DNA from: Hyphococcus sp.
GTDB taxonomy: Bacteria > Pseudomonadota > Alphaproteobacteria > Caulobacterales > Parvularculaceae
Assembly (NCBI GenBank): GCA_028281665.1
Contig: JANQJK010000002.1
Span: 1 to 64,000, forward strand
DNA: 64,000 nucleotides
Direction of reading: 5' to 3'
Below, in pieces: positions 17,479 to 26,876 of this stretch. Under the pieces are notes generated by a model. That model did no database searches. It was not told the origin of the DNA and worked only from the letters and a program-made list of their open reading frames with translations. The position numbers and the translations under genes are program-made. The number at the start of each line of letters is the position of its first letter. Within the stretch, counting starts at the first letter, position 1.

Positions 17479-18225
17479 TTAACCGACGAGACCCTTCAGC
17501 GCCATGCCGACGCCATAGGCGACGCCGGCGGCGATCATGCCGATCGCAAGGGTCTCAAAGCCCGACTTCCACCAGGACGCGGTCGACCATTTCGACTTCA
17601 TGGACCCGATGCCGAAGAACGTCAGTGCGGTCATGACCGTTGCAACGGCGAGCGCCCCTTCCGCGCCGCCAAACACAAACGGCAGCAGCGGCACGGCGCC
17701 GCACACGAAAAACGCGCCGAACGTGACAAACCCTGACTTTATGGCGGAGCGATCCATCTTCGGTGCGCCATGCTCCTCCTCCAGCATGACCTGGACCCAG
17801 CGCTCATGACTTTCGGTGATGATATCGACGGCGCGTTCAAGATCACTCCCTTCAAAGCCCTTTGCGGCGAAAATCTGCCGGATTTCCTCGCGCTCTCCCT
17901 CAGGCGTCTGGAGGATGTGGCGATGCTCCATCTGGCGAAGGCGTTTGTAATCGTCCTTCTCCGCCTTGACGCCGGAATAGTTGCCCGCCGCCATTGAAAA
18001 TCCGTCAGCGAGGAGGTTTGCGGCGCCAAGGATCAAAATGATCTTGGTGGATAGCGCTGCGCCGGCGACGCCGGCGACAATGGCGAACGTCGTCACGGCA
18101 CCGTCTATTCCGCCAAAAACCCAGTCGCGCAGGTAGTTCGCTTGCGGACCTTTATCGAGCCGTTTAGCAATCGCCTCGGGCGAGTGGAGATGTTCAATAT
18201 CGGCGTCGTCCATAATCGGGGTCAT
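17479..18225 (-). CDS. VIT1/CCC1-family iron/manganese transporter
   Basis: A 248-residue membrane protein of the vacuolar iron transporter family, which moves ferrous iron or manganese out of the cytosol. The first helix carries the conserved DWVFGGIDGAVTTFAIVAG segment, and the second GAANLLADGFSMAAGNY has the metal-path Asp, Met and Gly residues. The central acidic cytoplasmic loop is EHRHILQTPEGEREEIRQIF, where Glu and His bind metal in plant VIT1. Three more helices close the protein. No strong ribosome site is visible; an in-frame ATG at 18213 is an alternative start. The frameshifted membrane gene follows ten bases on. Confidence 0.88.
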   Translation of the reverse strand: MTPIMDDADIEHLHSPEAIAKRLDKGPQANYLRDWVFGGIDGAVTTFAIVAGVAGAALSTKIILILGAANLLADGFSMAAGNYSGVKAEKDDYKRLRQMEHRHILQTPEGEREEIRQIFAAKGFEGSDLERAVDIITESHERWVQVMLEEEHGAPKMDRSAIKSGFVTFGAFFVCGAVPLLPFVFGGAEGALAVATVMTALTFFGIGSMKSKWSTASWWKSGFETLAIGMIAAGVAYGVGMALKGLVG

Positions 18226-18291
18226 GTACGCGTTATCGCGACGCCGTCTTTTTCAAGTCAAGCGATATTGCTGCGTGCAATTCTCAGTCGC

Positions 18292-18320
18292 AAAAAAAGT
18301 CCGGCGGGGCCTGCCCGCCG
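18292..18320 (-). terminator. Rho-independent terminator of the flagellin/FlaG transcript
   Basis: On the minus strand a CGGCGGG stem pairs with CCCGCCG around a five-base loop, followed by GAC and seven T residues. It lies just downstream of the FlaG-like stop at 18344, so it should end the flagellin operon transcript. Confidence 0.88.
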
Positions 18321-18343
18321 AACAGTTGGGAGGGACTGGCTGT

Positions 18344-18718
18344 TCAGGCCTGTTCGTCAACGACAGCGCCTGAAGCGACTGCGAGACGAAACTCCGCGCC
18401 TTGCTCTGCGATAAACTCCGCAAATTCCGCCGGCGGCCATTCGCGCACGACCTCGCCGGTCTCGACGTCAATGGCGCGATAAACATAGGTCGGCGCGGAA
18501 TCGTCCCGCGAGATCGACAGCCGCGTGTTGGCGCCAAGCGCCCGCTCCAGGATGGCGCGGGCGTTTTGCATGCTGTCGGCGCGGCGCGCTTCCGCGGCCT
18601 CGGCATTTGCAAGAGCGCTCTGCGAGGCGCGGCGACGGGCGTCAGCCAACGCCTGGTTGCGTTCCGCCGGGTCAACGACGGTTACCGCGTTTGGGTTTTG
18701 TCCGGTTGTGATCGTCAT
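18344..18718 (-). CDS. FlaG-like flagellar protein
   Basis: A 124-residue protein with an Ala/Arg-rich helical first half and a C-terminal FlaG-type fold: TRLSISRD, then YRAIDVETGEVVREWPPAEFAEFI, which matches the FlaG pattern VDxETGEVIRxIPPEE. FlaG proteins affect filament length and are usually beside flagellin. The ATG at 18718 follows GGAGGAG at ideal spacing; the ATG at 18742 lacks one. It sits 71 bases after the flagellin stop on the same strand, with the terminator just past it. Family assignment is by motif and context. Confidence 0.75.
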   Translation of the reverse strand: MTITTGQNPNAVTVVDPAERNQALADARRRASQSALANAEAAEARRADSMQNARAILERALGANTRLSISRDDSAPTYVYRAIDVETGEVVREWPPAEFAEFIAEQGAEFRLAVASGAVVDEQA

Positions 18719-18789
18719 CTGGCTCCTCCATGCCGCAGGCAATCCGTTAACGGATCACCGGCGGCGTCAGGAAAAAACCCCTCAACTCA

Positions 18790-19668
18790 TCAGGCGAACA
18801 GGGCCAGGATCGCGTTCGGCGCCGCGTTGGCGATCGAGAGCGTCTGAATGGCGAGTTGCTGTTGTACCTGCAACGCCTGTAGCCGCGAACTTTCCCGCGC
18901 AAGATCCGCATCGACGAGATTGCCGATGGAGATTTCCAGCGCGTCCGAAACCCGTGTCAGGATGCGGTTCTGAAGTTCCAGCGAACTCCCGCCGCCGCCA
19001 AGGGCGCCGAGGGCGTTGCTGACATTGTCGATCGACGCTTCAATCGCGGTGATCTCCGCTTGAGCGACTTCTGCACGGGTCATCGATTCATCAACGCCCA
19101 TCGTTGCCGGGTCGTCGGCAACGGCTGCGAACGGATTGGCCGCAGCGCTCACCGTGACGTTGGCGCCGCCGACGGACAGATCCTGCGCCGCAACAGTAAT
19201 CGTTGTCGCGCCGTCCGGTCCCGCTACGACCTGGAGGTCGGCCGCCCCGCTGGCGAGGAGATTGCGCCCGCCGATTTCCGCCGTATCCACGAGGCGCGTC
19301 AACTGATCGCGCAGAACGACGTACTGATCTTCCAGGAGATCGACTTCTGCGTCCGAAAGCGTCGGGTCGGCGGCCTGGCTGGCGATGGCGCGCATTTCGA
19401 CGAGAACGTCTGAAATCGACTCGCCGGCGGCCAAAGCCACATCGACGGTTGACGTCCCGATGCGAAGTCCCTGCTGCACGGCCTCGATCGAGCCAAGTTC
19501 GGCGCGCTGCTTCTGTGCGAGGGCGAAAAGCGCCGGATTGTCGCTGGCGCTCGATACCTCAAGACCGGTCGAGACACGGCGCTGGGTTTCCTCCAGCTGC
19601 TCGGAGATTCGGGTAAGGTTCTGGAGCGCGATAAGGGCGCCCGGATTCGTATTGACGTTATTGACCAC
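18790..19668 (-). CDS. Flagellin
   Basis: A 292-residue flagellin, the subunit of the filament. The conserved N-terminal D0/D1 part reads NTNPGALIALQNLTRI, then RVSTGLEVSSASDNPALFALAQ. The C-terminal D1/D0 part has ESSRLQALQVQQQLAIQTLSIANAAPNAIL. The surface D2/D3 region is short, as is usual in alphaproteobacteria. A GTG at 19668 nine bases after AGGGAG is the start; the frame to 19812 is unlikely to be translated. Only one flagellin copy is in this window. FlbT and FlaF, expected to act on this mRNA or protein, are encoded at 60.7-61.5 kb. Confidence 0.93.
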   Translation of the reverse strand: MVNNVNTNPGALIALQNLTRISEQLEETQRRVSTGLEVSSASDNPALFALAQKQRAELGSIEAVQQGLRIGTSTVDVALAAGESISDVLVEMRAIASQAADPTLSDAEVDLLEDQYVVLRDQLTRLVDTAEIGGRNLLASGAADLQVVAGPDGATTITVAAQDLSVGGANVTVSAAANPFAAVADDPATMGVDESMTRAEVAQAEITAIEASIDNVSNALGALGGGGSSLELQNRILTRVSDALEISIGNLVDADLARESSRLQALQVQQQLAIQTLSIANAAPNAILALFA

Positions 19669-19755
19669 TTTAAGCGTCTCCCTTTCTGGGGCTTTCGGCG
19701 ATGTTTTTCGCCGGCGTGCGAGCGCACTGCGCGCCGCATGAGTGCCTAAAGAGAA

Positions 19756-19770
19756 GCAAAAGGCTTGCCG
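19756..19770 (-). promoter_or_regulatory. Candidate sigma-54 promoter of the flagellin operon
   Basis: Read on the minus strand the element is CGGCAAG-CCTT-TTGC. It matches the sigma-54 consensus TGGCACG-N4-TTGC at the invariant -24 GG and -12 GC with exactly ten bases between. A start near 19744 would leave a leader of about 75 bases before the GTG. Caulobacter flagellins use sigma-54 promoters with FlbD, so the context fits. Confidence 0.55.
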
Positions 19771-19899
19771 GGTCATTGGGGGCCGCAAAAGTGTTGATGG
19801 ACGCCGGTCCACGCTAATAAATTCGCGATTTCGTCATCAAGGATAACAAAAGATAAACAGGAAAAACCCCGTGCGCGGCGCCAATTACCCGGCAGATAT

Positions 19900-19954
19900 T
19901 GCCGGCGCCGGCACAATTTGCCGCGCCGGTTGCGGCTGCATCGCGCAATTGCGC
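19900..19954. repeat. Two GC-rich palindromes upstream of the saccharopine-dehydrogenase-like gene
   Basis: TGCCGGCGCCGGCA (19900-19913) and GCGCAATTGCGC (19943-19954) are both perfect palindromes, 50-105 bases before the ATG at 20005. They could be operators or just GC-rich chance. They lie in the 336-base divergent region 19669-20004, whose other recognisable content is the flagellin promoter candidate. Confidence 0.35.
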
Positions 19955-20004
19955 TGCGGTTGTCCCCGGTTCATGAAGACGCTGAAGCACAGAGGATAGA
20001 TCCC

Positions 20005-21180
20005 ATGGCAGGCAAGAATTTCGACATCGCTGTCTTTGGCGCGACCGGATTTACCGGGCGGCTGGTCGCGGCGTATCTGGCGAAGCAGTATCCCGCCGGA
20101 TCCGGCGTCACCTGGGCGATGGTGGGCCGCTCCCAGGACAAGCTGGAGGCCGTGCGTGACGAGATCGCCGCACCCGCGGACACGCCGCTCGTTGTCGCCG
20201 ATGCAGGCGACCCGGCGTCAGTAAAAGCGCTCGCAGAAAGCGCCAGGGTCGTTCTGACAACGGTCGGGCCGTACCAGCTCTACGGAAACGAGCTTGTCGC
20301 CGCATGCGCCGAGGCCGGAACGGATTATGTGGACCTGTGCGGCGAGCCCGCATGGATGCGCAAGATGATCGACAAGCACGAAGCGGCGGCAAAGGCCTCC
20401 GGCGCGCGCATCGTATTCTCCTGCGGCTTTGACTCCATTCCGTCGGATCTCGGCGTTTTCATGTTGCAGGAAGAAGCGAAGAAAAAATTCGGGGGCCCGT
20501 GCCAGCAGGTGAAAGGCCTCGTTCGCTCAATGAAGGGTACGTTCTCGGGCGGAACCGCAGCGAGCCTGAAGGCGACGGTGGCGGCGGCGATGAAAGACCC
20601 GACCGTCATGGAGCATCTCAAAAACCCGTTCTCCCTCGCGCCGGGTTTCGCCGGCCCGAAGCAGCCCTCCGGTTCCAAAGTCATTCATGACGACGCAGTC
20701 GGTTCCTGGCTTGCGCCCTTTGTCATGGCGGCGATCAACACAAAGAACGTGCATCGCACCAATGCGCTCCTCGGCCACGCCTATGGCGAAGACTTCGTGT
20801 ATTCGGAAATGGTGATGACCGGTCCGGGGGACGCCGGCGAAGCCGCCGCCCGTCAACTTGCCGCAAGCAATGCGATGATGAGCGACGACGGCCCAAAGCC
20901 GGGCGAAGGCCCCAGCAAGGAAGAGCGCGAGGCGGGCTCGTATGACATTCTCTTTATCGGGACGACGGCAAACGGTGAGACGGTGAAGGTCGCCGTCGCC
21001 GGCGATATGGATCCCGGATATGGATCGACATCGAAAATGATCTCCGAATCGGCGATCTGCCTGATCAACGACTGCCCGAAAACGCCCGGCGGCGTCTGGA
21101 CAACGGCGCCCGCTATGGGCCATGCGCTCATTGACCGCCTGCGCAAAAACGCCGGGCTAACCTTTGAGATTGAAGATTGA
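20005..21180 (+). CDS. Saccharopine dehydrogenase-like / trans-acting enoyl reductase family protein
   Basis: A 391-residue NAD(P)-dependent oxidoreductase with a Rossmann N-terminus: IAVFGATGFTGRLVAAYLA, then MVGRSQDKLEAV. The motif VGPYQLYGNELVAACAEAGTDYVDLCGE is characteristic of the saccharopine dehydrogenase-like group that includes mycobacterial trans-acting enoyl reductases. The ATG at 20005 follows AGAGGA. Its stop overlaps the TTG start of the SDR gene by four bases, so the two are probably co-translated. The pair may act in lipid or polyketide-like reduction; the substrate is unknown, and lysine metabolism is not supported by any neighbour. Confidence 0.8.
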   Translation: MAGKNFDIAVFGATGFTGRLVAAYLAKQYPAGSGVTWAMVGRSQDKLEAVRDEIAAPADTPLVVADAGDPASVKALAESARVVLTTVGPYQLYGNELVAACAEAGTDYVDLCGEPAWMRKMIDKHEAAAKASGARIVFSCGFDSIPSDLGVFMLQEEAKKKFGGPCQQVKGLVRSMKGTFSGGTAASLKATVAAAMKDPTVMEHLKNPFSLAPGFAGPKQPSGSKVIHDDAVGSWLAPFVMAAINTKNVHRTNALLGHAYGEDFVYSEMVMTGPGDAGEAAARQLAASNAMMSDDGPKPGEGPSKEEREAGSYDILFIGTTANGETVKVAVAGDMDPGYGSTSKMISESAICLINDCPKTPGGVWTTAPAMGHALIDRLRKNAGLTFEIED

Positions 21181-21896
21181 CCGCTGACCTGTCCGGAAAA
21201 ATCGCGCTTGTAACCGGCGCGTCGCGCGGCATTGGACGCGCTATTGCCCTCGGCCTTGCGAAGGCAGGCGCCCATGTTTTGGCTATCGCGCGAACAACCG
21301 GCGGCCTGGAAGACCTTGATGACGAAATCCGCGCCGCGGGCGGCAGATGCTCGTTGATCAATATCGATCTCGTTGAAGGGGACAATATCGAACGCCTGCC
21401 CGAAGCGCTGGGCAGCCGCTTTGAAAAGATCGACATTCTCGTTGCGAACGCCGCAGCGCTCGGCGAACTCGGGCCCGTTGTCGATGCTGACCCGAAAATC
21501 TGGAATCACGTGCTGGCGCTTAATCTCACGGCGAACTGGCGCCTGTTGCGCGCCCTCGATCCGCTGCTGCGCAAAAGCGATGACGCCCGCGTTCTGTTTC
21601 TGACATCGCGGGTCGGCGGCGAGCATGCGCGCGCTCACTGGGGCGCATACGGCGTTTCGAAGGCGGCGCTTGAACATCTCGCTGAAACATACGCCCTTGA
21701 GAACGAGCACACGTCAATCAGCGTCGGTGTCGTTGACCCCGGCGCAATGCGCACAGGCATGCGCGCCTCGGCCATGCCTGGCGAGGACCCGAACACCCTG
21801 CCCACGCCGGACGCCGTAGTCCCGATGGTGATGGAAGCGCTGACAGCCCCGCCGGGACCGTTCAGGCGACATGTCTTTCGCGAGTGGTCCGCCTAG
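21177..21896 (+). CDS. Short-chain dehydrogenase/reductase
   Basis: A 239-residue classical SDR. The cofactor motif is TGASRGIG at 13-20, the structural NAAA follows at 91-94, and the catalytic Ser144-Tyr158-Lys162 triad is complete (YGVSK). An Arg after the first motif and ARTTG after the second strand lean towards NADPH. It starts at a TTG inside the stop region of the previous gene (TTGA overlap). The 3' end overlaps der by four bases tail to tail through a shared CTAG. Substrate unknown; coupling to the saccharopine-dehydrogenase-like gene suggests a common pathway. Confidence 0.87.
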   Translation: MTADLSGKIALVTGASRGIGRAIALGLAKAGAHVLAIARTTGGLEDLDDEIRAAGGRCSLINIDLVEGDNIERLPEALGSRFEKIDILVANAAALGELGPVVDADPKIWNHVLALNLTANWRLLRALDPLLRKSDDARVLFLTSRVGGEHARAHWGAYGVSKAALEHLAETYALENEHTSISVGVVDPGAMRTGMRASAMPGEDPNTLPTPDAVVPMVMEALTAPPGPFRRHVFREWSA

Positions 21897-23272
21897 GTCT
21901 TTTTTCGTCCGGCGTAAGGATTGTCCGGCGACTTCAGGATCAGCCTGATGGGTACAGCCTTGATGTCGAACGCATCGCGAATGCCGTTGATCAGATAACG
22001 CTTGTACGACGCCGGCACGTCTTGCGCGAGGTTACAATGGGCGACGAAGGTTGGCGGACGTGTTTTGGTTTGTGAAATATACTTGAACCTGATGCGCCGA
22101 CCGGCGACCGCGGGCGGCGTATGACGATGAACGGCCTCCTGAAGCCATTCGTTAAGGTCCGGCGTTTTGACGCGCGCATTCCAGTCGACATAGAGTTTTA
22201 CGATTGCCGGCATCAGCTTGTTGACGCCCGCGCCGCTCAGCGCCGACAGCGTGATGATCGGGGCACCGGGCGCCTGAGGCAACAGTCGGTCCGCCTTTTC
22301 CCGTAACGCATCGTGTGCGTGTTTTTTATCGGCAACGAGATCCCATTTGTTAACGGCGAGAACGAGCGCACGGCCTTCCCGCAAGGCAAGGTCGGCGATT
22401 TGCAGATCCTGTTTTTCGAAGGGCGTTTCAGCGTCCAGAAGTAAAACCACAACTTCGGCAAATTTAATGGCCCGCAAAGAGTCGCTTACGGAGAGTTTCT
22501 CAAGTTTAGACTGAACGCGAGCCTTCTTGCGCATGCCCGCCGTGTCGAAGAGTTTGACCGGCCAGTCGCGATCAGGCCCCTGCCAGCGCCACTCGACGCC
22601 GATGGAGTCCCGGGTGATTCCAGCTTCAGGCCCCGTCAGCAGGCGGTCTTCGCCGATCAGGCGATTGACCAGCGTCGATTTCCCGGCGTTCGGCCGGCCA
22701 ACGATCGCAACCCGCAGAGGCTTCAGCGGATTGTCCCAGTCCGCCTCATCGTCGTTTTCGCTTTCATCGACGTCATCGTCAGACGCCTGAAAGTAAGGCT
22801 CCAGCGCCGTGAAGAGATCGCCCATGCCTTCGCCGTGTTCAGCACTCACCGGGATCGGATCGCCAACGCCCAGTTCATAGGCGTCGTAAACGCCGGCTTC
22901 CCCCCGTGCGCCTTCCGCCTTGTTGGCGAGCAGAATCACCGGCTTTCCGCTTGAGCGCAGGATGGATGCAAATGTCTGATCGAGCGGCGTCACGCCGGCG
23001 CGGGCGTCGACGATGAACAGGCAGACATCCGCCTCCTCCACCGCGCGGTCCGTCTGCTTGCGCATGCGCCCTTCAAGCGCCGCTTCCGGCGCCTCTTCAA
23101 GGCCGGGCGTATCGATCACGGTGAACTCAAGATCGCCGAGGCGCCCCGCGCCCTCCCGGCGGTCGCGGGTGACGCCCGGCGTATCGTCCACAAGGGCGAG
23201 GCGTTTTCCAACGAGCCGATTGAATAGTGTCGATTTGCCGACGTTCGGCCGGCCGACCAGTGCGATCTTCAT
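21893..23272 (-). CDS. der: Ribosome-assembly GTPase Der (EngA)
   Basis: A 459-residue protein with two consecutive GTPase domains and a C-terminal KH-like domain, required for 50S subunit maturation. The first G domain has GRPNVGKST at 7-15 and DTPGL. An acidic linker ([14 protein letters not shown]) follows, then the second G domain with GRPNAGKST and NKWD. The KH domain ends in a lysine-rich tail. I chose the ATG at 23272 because the first P-loop must start there; an upstream frame to 23359 is spurious. It follows bamB by 28 bases in the yfgM-bamB-der operon. Confidence 0.97.
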   Translation of the reverse strand: MKIALVGRPNVGKSTLFNRLVGKRLALVDDTPGVTRDRREGAGRLGDLEFTVIDTPGLEEAPEAALEGRMRKQTDRAVEEADVCLFIVDARAGVTPLDQTFASILRSSGKPVILLANKAEGARGEAGVYDAYELGVGDPIPVSAEHGEGMGDLFTALEPYFQASDDDVDESENDDEADWDNPLKPLRVAIVGRPNAGKSTLVNRLIGEDRLLTGPEAGITRDSIGVEWRWQGPDRDWPVKLFDTAGMRKKARVQSKLEKLSVSDSLRAIKFAEVVVLLLDAETPFEKQDLQIADLALREGRALVLAVNKWDLVADKKHAHDALREKADRLLPQAPGAPIITLSALSGAGVNKLMPAIVKLYVDWNARVKTPDLNEWLQEAVHRHTPPAVAGRRIRFKYISQTKTRPPTFVAHCNLAQDVPASYKRYLINGIRDAFDIKAVPIRLILKSPDNPYAGRKKT

Positions 23273-23300
23273 GTGTATTGCGGCTCCCGCCGCGTTCCGA

Positions 23301-24716
23301 TCAACGAAGCGCCAGCAGGCGACCGTTTTCGCTGAGGATATATATTTTTTCGTTAGCAACCACCGGGGAGATCACCGATGCTTCGTCAATATCTTTGATT
23401 TCAACGATCTCGCCATTGGTGGGATCGACCTTCGCGATTTCTCCGAGGTTCGAGACAAGGACGAGATTGCCGCCCGCGAGGACCGGCCCCGCCCACGTCA
23501 CTCGACCTTTGCGCTTCTTCTCATTTTTGTGCCGTCTGAGCTGGCTCACCCAGATGATCGCGCCTTCATTCCGCGACAGGCATACAAGCTCGGCATCGAC
23601 CGAGACCACATAAATGAAGTCGCCGGCGACCCAGGGCGTCTGAAGACTGGTGATCGACGCCTCCCACACGCTCTGGCCGGAGCGGATATCGATGGCTGCG
23701 AACCGGCCGCCATGACTGACGACGTAAATCAGGCCGCGATCGATTACCGGGCTGCCCGCGATATCGTTGAGCGAAGCCAGCGCGGTCAGGCGCGCCTGCT
23801 GGGCGAGGGTTTCGTTCCAGAGCGCGCGCCCCGACTCGGCCTGAAAGGCTACGATTTCGCCTGATGAAAACGGCGCCACGACGAGATCGCCGGCCGCAGC
23901 GGGACTGGCGGACGAAAGAAAACGAGCCGTTTCTTCAAACGACTGAAACGTCCACGCCTCTTCGCCGGTCTCCTGTTCGAGAGCGAGAAACTCGTTCACG
24001 TTGGTCGCAACATAAACGCGACCGCGATAGGCCGTTGGAGGCGTGCGCACGGCCGCGGATGTTTCGACGCGCCAGATTTCGTCGCCGGTAACCGCATCAA
24101 GGGCTGCGATAAAGCCAAAGCCCGACGTGACGAAGATCTTGCCGTTGTCAAACGCGACGCCGCCGCCAAAACCGACCTGCGAGGGACTGGTTCCTTGCAG
24201 CAAAACGAAATCGCGCAGACGAAACCGTTCCTTCAGTTCCGGGGCGAGTTCCTTGCGCCAGATAACGTCGCCATTGGCGGCGTCGAACGCCGTCACGGTC
24301 GTTTCCGCATCCATCACATAGACGCGGTCGCTGACGACAATCGGCGGGCTTGTGAGCTTCGCGCGTTCGCCGGCTTTGCCCACATTGACTTTCCACTCCC
24401 GCTCCAGTTCGAGCGTCGCTGCAATATGGTGCAGCGTGTGATCGGCTTCGCCGCCGGGCTGCGGCCATGAGGGGTTCACATAAGACGGCGGCACGCTGAC
24501 CGTGACGCCGGTGAAACGGGGATCCGCTTTCAACTGCTCGTCAATTGCGAGAATGGAGATGCGATCGTCTTCGGCCGGGGCGTTCTCTTCCTCATCGTCA
24601 TCCCCGCCAAACAGGCCGGCGATGGGGTTGGAGGCGCACCCGCTCAGCAGCGCCGCCATCGCGAGGCCGGCAACGCAGCGCACGAACCCGCGCGAGTTAT
24701 TCAAGGATTTCGCCAT
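23301..24716 (-). CDS. bamB: Outer-membrane assembly lipoprotein BamB (PQQ-type beta-propeller)
   Basis: A 471-residue lipoprotein of the BAM complex that helps fold outer-membrane proteins. The signal peptide ends in LLSGCAS, with the lipidated Cys at 27. An acidic linker follows, then repeated propeller blades of the form [30 protein letters not shown] and [15 protein letters not shown]. The start codon overlaps the stop of the preceding gene (TAATG). Operon order yfgM-bamB-der is widely conserved in proteobacteria, which strengthens the BamB call over other propeller proteins. Confidence 0.93.
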   Translation of the reverse strand: MAKSLNNSRGFVRCVAGLAMAALLSGCASNPIAGLFGGDDDEEENAPAEDDRISILAIDEQLKADPRFTGVTVSVPPSYVNPSWPQPGGEADHTLHHIAATLELEREWKVNVGKAGERAKLTSPPIVVSDRVYVMDAETTVTAFDAANGDVIWRKELAPELKERFRLRDFVLLQGTSPSQVGFGGGVAFDNGKIFVTSGFGFIAALDAVTGDEIWRVETSAAVRTPPTAYRGRVYVATNVNEFLALEQETGEEAWTFQSFEETARFLSSASPAAAGDLVVAPFSSGEIVAFQAESGRALWNETLAQQARLTALASLNDIAGSPVIDRGLIYVVSHGGRFAAIDIRSGQSVWEASITSLQTPWVAGDFIYVVSVDAELVCLSRNEGAIIWVSQLRRHKNEKKRKGRVTWAGPVLAGGNLVLVSNLGEIAKVDPTNGEIVEIKDIDEASVISPVVANEKIYILSENGRLLALR

Positions 24717-25573
24717 TACTCGTTTTCGCTTTCTGACGGTTCGCCCGCTTCGGATTCCGTTGTCTGTTCACCATTGACGGCGGGGGCCTCGGGCGCATCC
24801 TCTGTTGCACCGGGCTCAGTGATTTCGCCCTCACCCGCCACCGCCGGCGTTATAGCAACCGGCGCTCCAACGGCGCCAACGATATCGTCAAGCTCGATCC
24901 GTTCGGACAGGTTCACACCCGCCTTGCCGGCGACGGCCAGCGCGCGATATTCCTCTGCGCGCTGGGCAAGGGCCGGCGGCGTCTCGGGAAGCGTCGCAAG
25001 CGCGCCGAACAGGGAGAGCGCCGTCTCGTAGTCTTCTGCTTTCAATGCTGCAAGGCCGGTAACTTCATCTGCATACGGTTTAAACGCGCCGTCGCTGGAA
25101 GCAAGCAATCCTAAATGGTCAAGAACAATATCGCGACCGTCCTGAAGGGAAAGGTAGGCCGCGCGCACGCGCGCCAGATCGCGCATCGGCTGGGGCGCGC
25201 CGCCGTCATCATAAATTTCCGCGAAGACGTCGATTGCGGCCTGGCGGTCGTCCGCCGCCGCGAACGATGCCGCGCGCCGGAACTGAGCAAGGACCGCATA
25301 GCCGCTGCGGCCCTCATCGGCGATTGTTTCAAGCGCGCTGCGTCCTTCGATCTCGTTTTCAAGTAACAGTTCGGCGGCATCGGCGAATTGGGTCGCCTCT
25401 TTGTTGGCGGCGCCGGTGCGGGACGCGTCATAGGCCTGCCAGGCGCCGACGCCGATTACGAGCGCTGCCGCCGCGCCGATGACCGCCGGGCCGTATCTGC
25501 GGAACATCGCCCACTGGCGCTCCTCAGCAAGCTCCTGATCAACTTCCCTTAATGCGCTGTCTTCATTCGCCAC
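24716..25573 (-). CDS. YfgM-like TPR membrane protein (SecYEG-associated chaperone)
   Basis: A 285-residue protein with a cytoplasmic N-terminus, one membrane helix at about 27-46 (GPAVIGAAAALVIGVGAW) and a periplasmic helical TPR region. The tail is low-complexity, rich in Glu, Pro and Ala. In E. coli YfgM works with PpiD at the translocon on outgoing envelope proteins. The position directly before bamB and der, with a one-base overlap, supports the assignment. The acidic tail is longer than in enterobacteria. Confidence 0.82.
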   Translation of the reverse strand: MANEDSALREVDQELAEERQWAMFRRYGPAVIGAAAALVIGVGAWQAYDASRTGAANKEATQFADAAELLLENEIEGRSALETIADEGRSGYAVLAQFRRAASFAAADDRQAAIDVFAEIYDDGGAPQPMRDLARVRAAYLSLQDGRDIVLDHLGLLASSDGAFKPYADEVTGLAALKAEDYETALSLFGALATLPETPPALAQRAEEYRALAVAGKAGVNLSERIELDDIVGAVGAPVAITPAVAGEGEITEPGATEDAPEAPAVNGEQTTESEAGEPSESENE

Positions 25574-25758
25574 TTTGAGTTTTCCAATTCCCGCTTATCG
25601 GCTCCGCCTAGCCGGAGGAACTGGGTTCTACCGGCCTTTGAGCGCCCGCGCAACGCAGCGTCTTTTCTGGCATCATAAGCGCCGGCAAGGCGGTTTTGAG
25701 GCGGATGTGAAACCGGACAGGGATCGGGCGCGTATAGCGTCAGAGAAGGAACACAGAC

Positions 25759-26307
25759 ATGCACATAACGTACTTGATGATTGCAGCGCTTGCGGCGGCC
25801 GGCTGCGCCGCAGCGCCCGTTAACCGCGACGCTTCCATCCCGCTGACGACCGTCGAAAGCGTCGATCTCCAGCGGTATCAGGGGTTGTGGTACGAGATCG
25901 CCCGGCTGCCGAACCGGTTCGAACGTAATTGCGAAGGCGTAACGGCGGAGTATGCCTTGCGCGACGACGGTCTGATCAGCGTGGTGAACACATGTCGGGA
26001 GAACGCCGCTGACGGGCCTGTAAGAACGGCAAACGGCCGGGCCCGCATTGTCGATGAAAGTACGAACGCGAAACTTGAAGTCAGCTTCTTCGGGCCGTTC
26101 TGGGGCGACTACTGGGTCATTGACCTGGCCGAGGACTACTCGCTCTCGCTGGTCGGCGAACCGCAGGGCCGGCTGCTCTGGATCCTGTCGCGAACGCCGA
26201 CCATTTCAGACGACGTTTTTTCGGAAGCCATCGCTAAACTGGAGTCGTTTGGGTACGATACCGACGCGCTTTACTTTCCGCAGCAACCGCCCATCGATAC
26301 TCAATAG
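25759..26307 (+). CDS. blc: Blc-type outer-membrane lipocalin
   Basis: A 182-residue lipoprotein with the lipidation Cys at 16 (LAAAGCAAAP). The lipocalin signature YQGLWYEIARLPNRFE is intact and is followed by the RARIVDE and FFGPFWGDYWVIDL beta strands typical of bacterial Blc. These proteins bind lysophospholipids or fatty acids at the outer membrane under envelope stress. AGAAGGA lies upstream of the ATG. The stop overlaps the NnrU-like gene by seven bases tail to tail. Confidence 0.9.
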   Translation: MHITYLMIAALAAAGCAAAPVNRDASIPLTTVESVDLQRYQGLWYEIARLPNRFERNCEGVTAEYALRDDGLISVVNTCRENAADGPVRTANGRARIVDESTNAKLEVSFFGPFWGDYWVIDLAEDYSLSLVGEPQGRLLWILSRTPTISDDVFSEAIAKLESFGYDTDALYFPQQPPIDTQ

Positions 26308-26864
26308 CGTAACGGAACGCCTGCAATCCAGGCGTGCGCCCACAGATATATGGCGCCATACGCCAGGAGCCCGGCCGCAACCACGATAACGTCGTTCACG
26401 ATCGAACCGGCGGGTCGCCCGCTCTCGCCACGGCGCTTTACGGCAATTCGGTCAATCACGGCGAAGACGAGAAAGGCGCCGAAAAGTAGAACGGACCGCA
26501 CTTCGCCATTGGACAGAAGATGTGCGAACGCCCAGATCTTGATTGCAGCGAGCATGGGATGCTTGACCGTCGCGGCAATTCTTCCCGCCGGCGCATAAGC
26601 GGCAATAATGAGTATCGTTGCAAAAGGCATCAGCCCCAGCGTTGCGTGCCGAAGAAAAGCCGGCGGCGCGTAAAGAGCTGACGCGTCGGCGCTGCGCCAG
26701 CCAATGACGATCAACGCAAAGCCTATGAGTGTGACCAGCGAATAAAGGCCCTTATAGGGGCCCTCTCCAACACGCTGAATGAGACCGGCCCGCGCATTGC
26801 GCGCCAACGCCGTAAAGTAGTGCGTCGCAAAAAAGATCACGAGACCGACGATAAGGAGCGCCAT
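26301..26864 (-). CDS. NnrU-family membrane protein
   Basis: A 187-residue protein with about six hydrophobic segments. The family features are an HxxxA start (ATHYFTALARNARAGL), then GWRSADASALYAPP and VKHPMLAAIKIWAFAHLLSNGE, which hold the conserved His and Asn residues. NnrU was named for nitrite/NO metabolism, but many members occur without denitrification genes and relate to the MddA/isoprenylcysteine methyltransferase fold. No nitrogen-oxide gene is near here. It precedes the lipocalin 3' end, converging. Confidence 0.85.
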   Translation of the reverse strand: MALLIVGLVIFFATHYFTALARNARAGLIQRVGEGPYKGLYSLVTLIGFALIVIGWRSADASALYAPPAFLRHATLGLMPFATILIIAAYAPAGRIAATVKHPMLAAIKIWAFAHLLSNGEVRSVLLFGAFLVFAVIDRIAVKRRGESGRPAGSIVNDVIVVAAGLLAYGAIYLWAHAWIAGVPLRY

Positions 26865-26876
26865 ATCTGATCTCCC

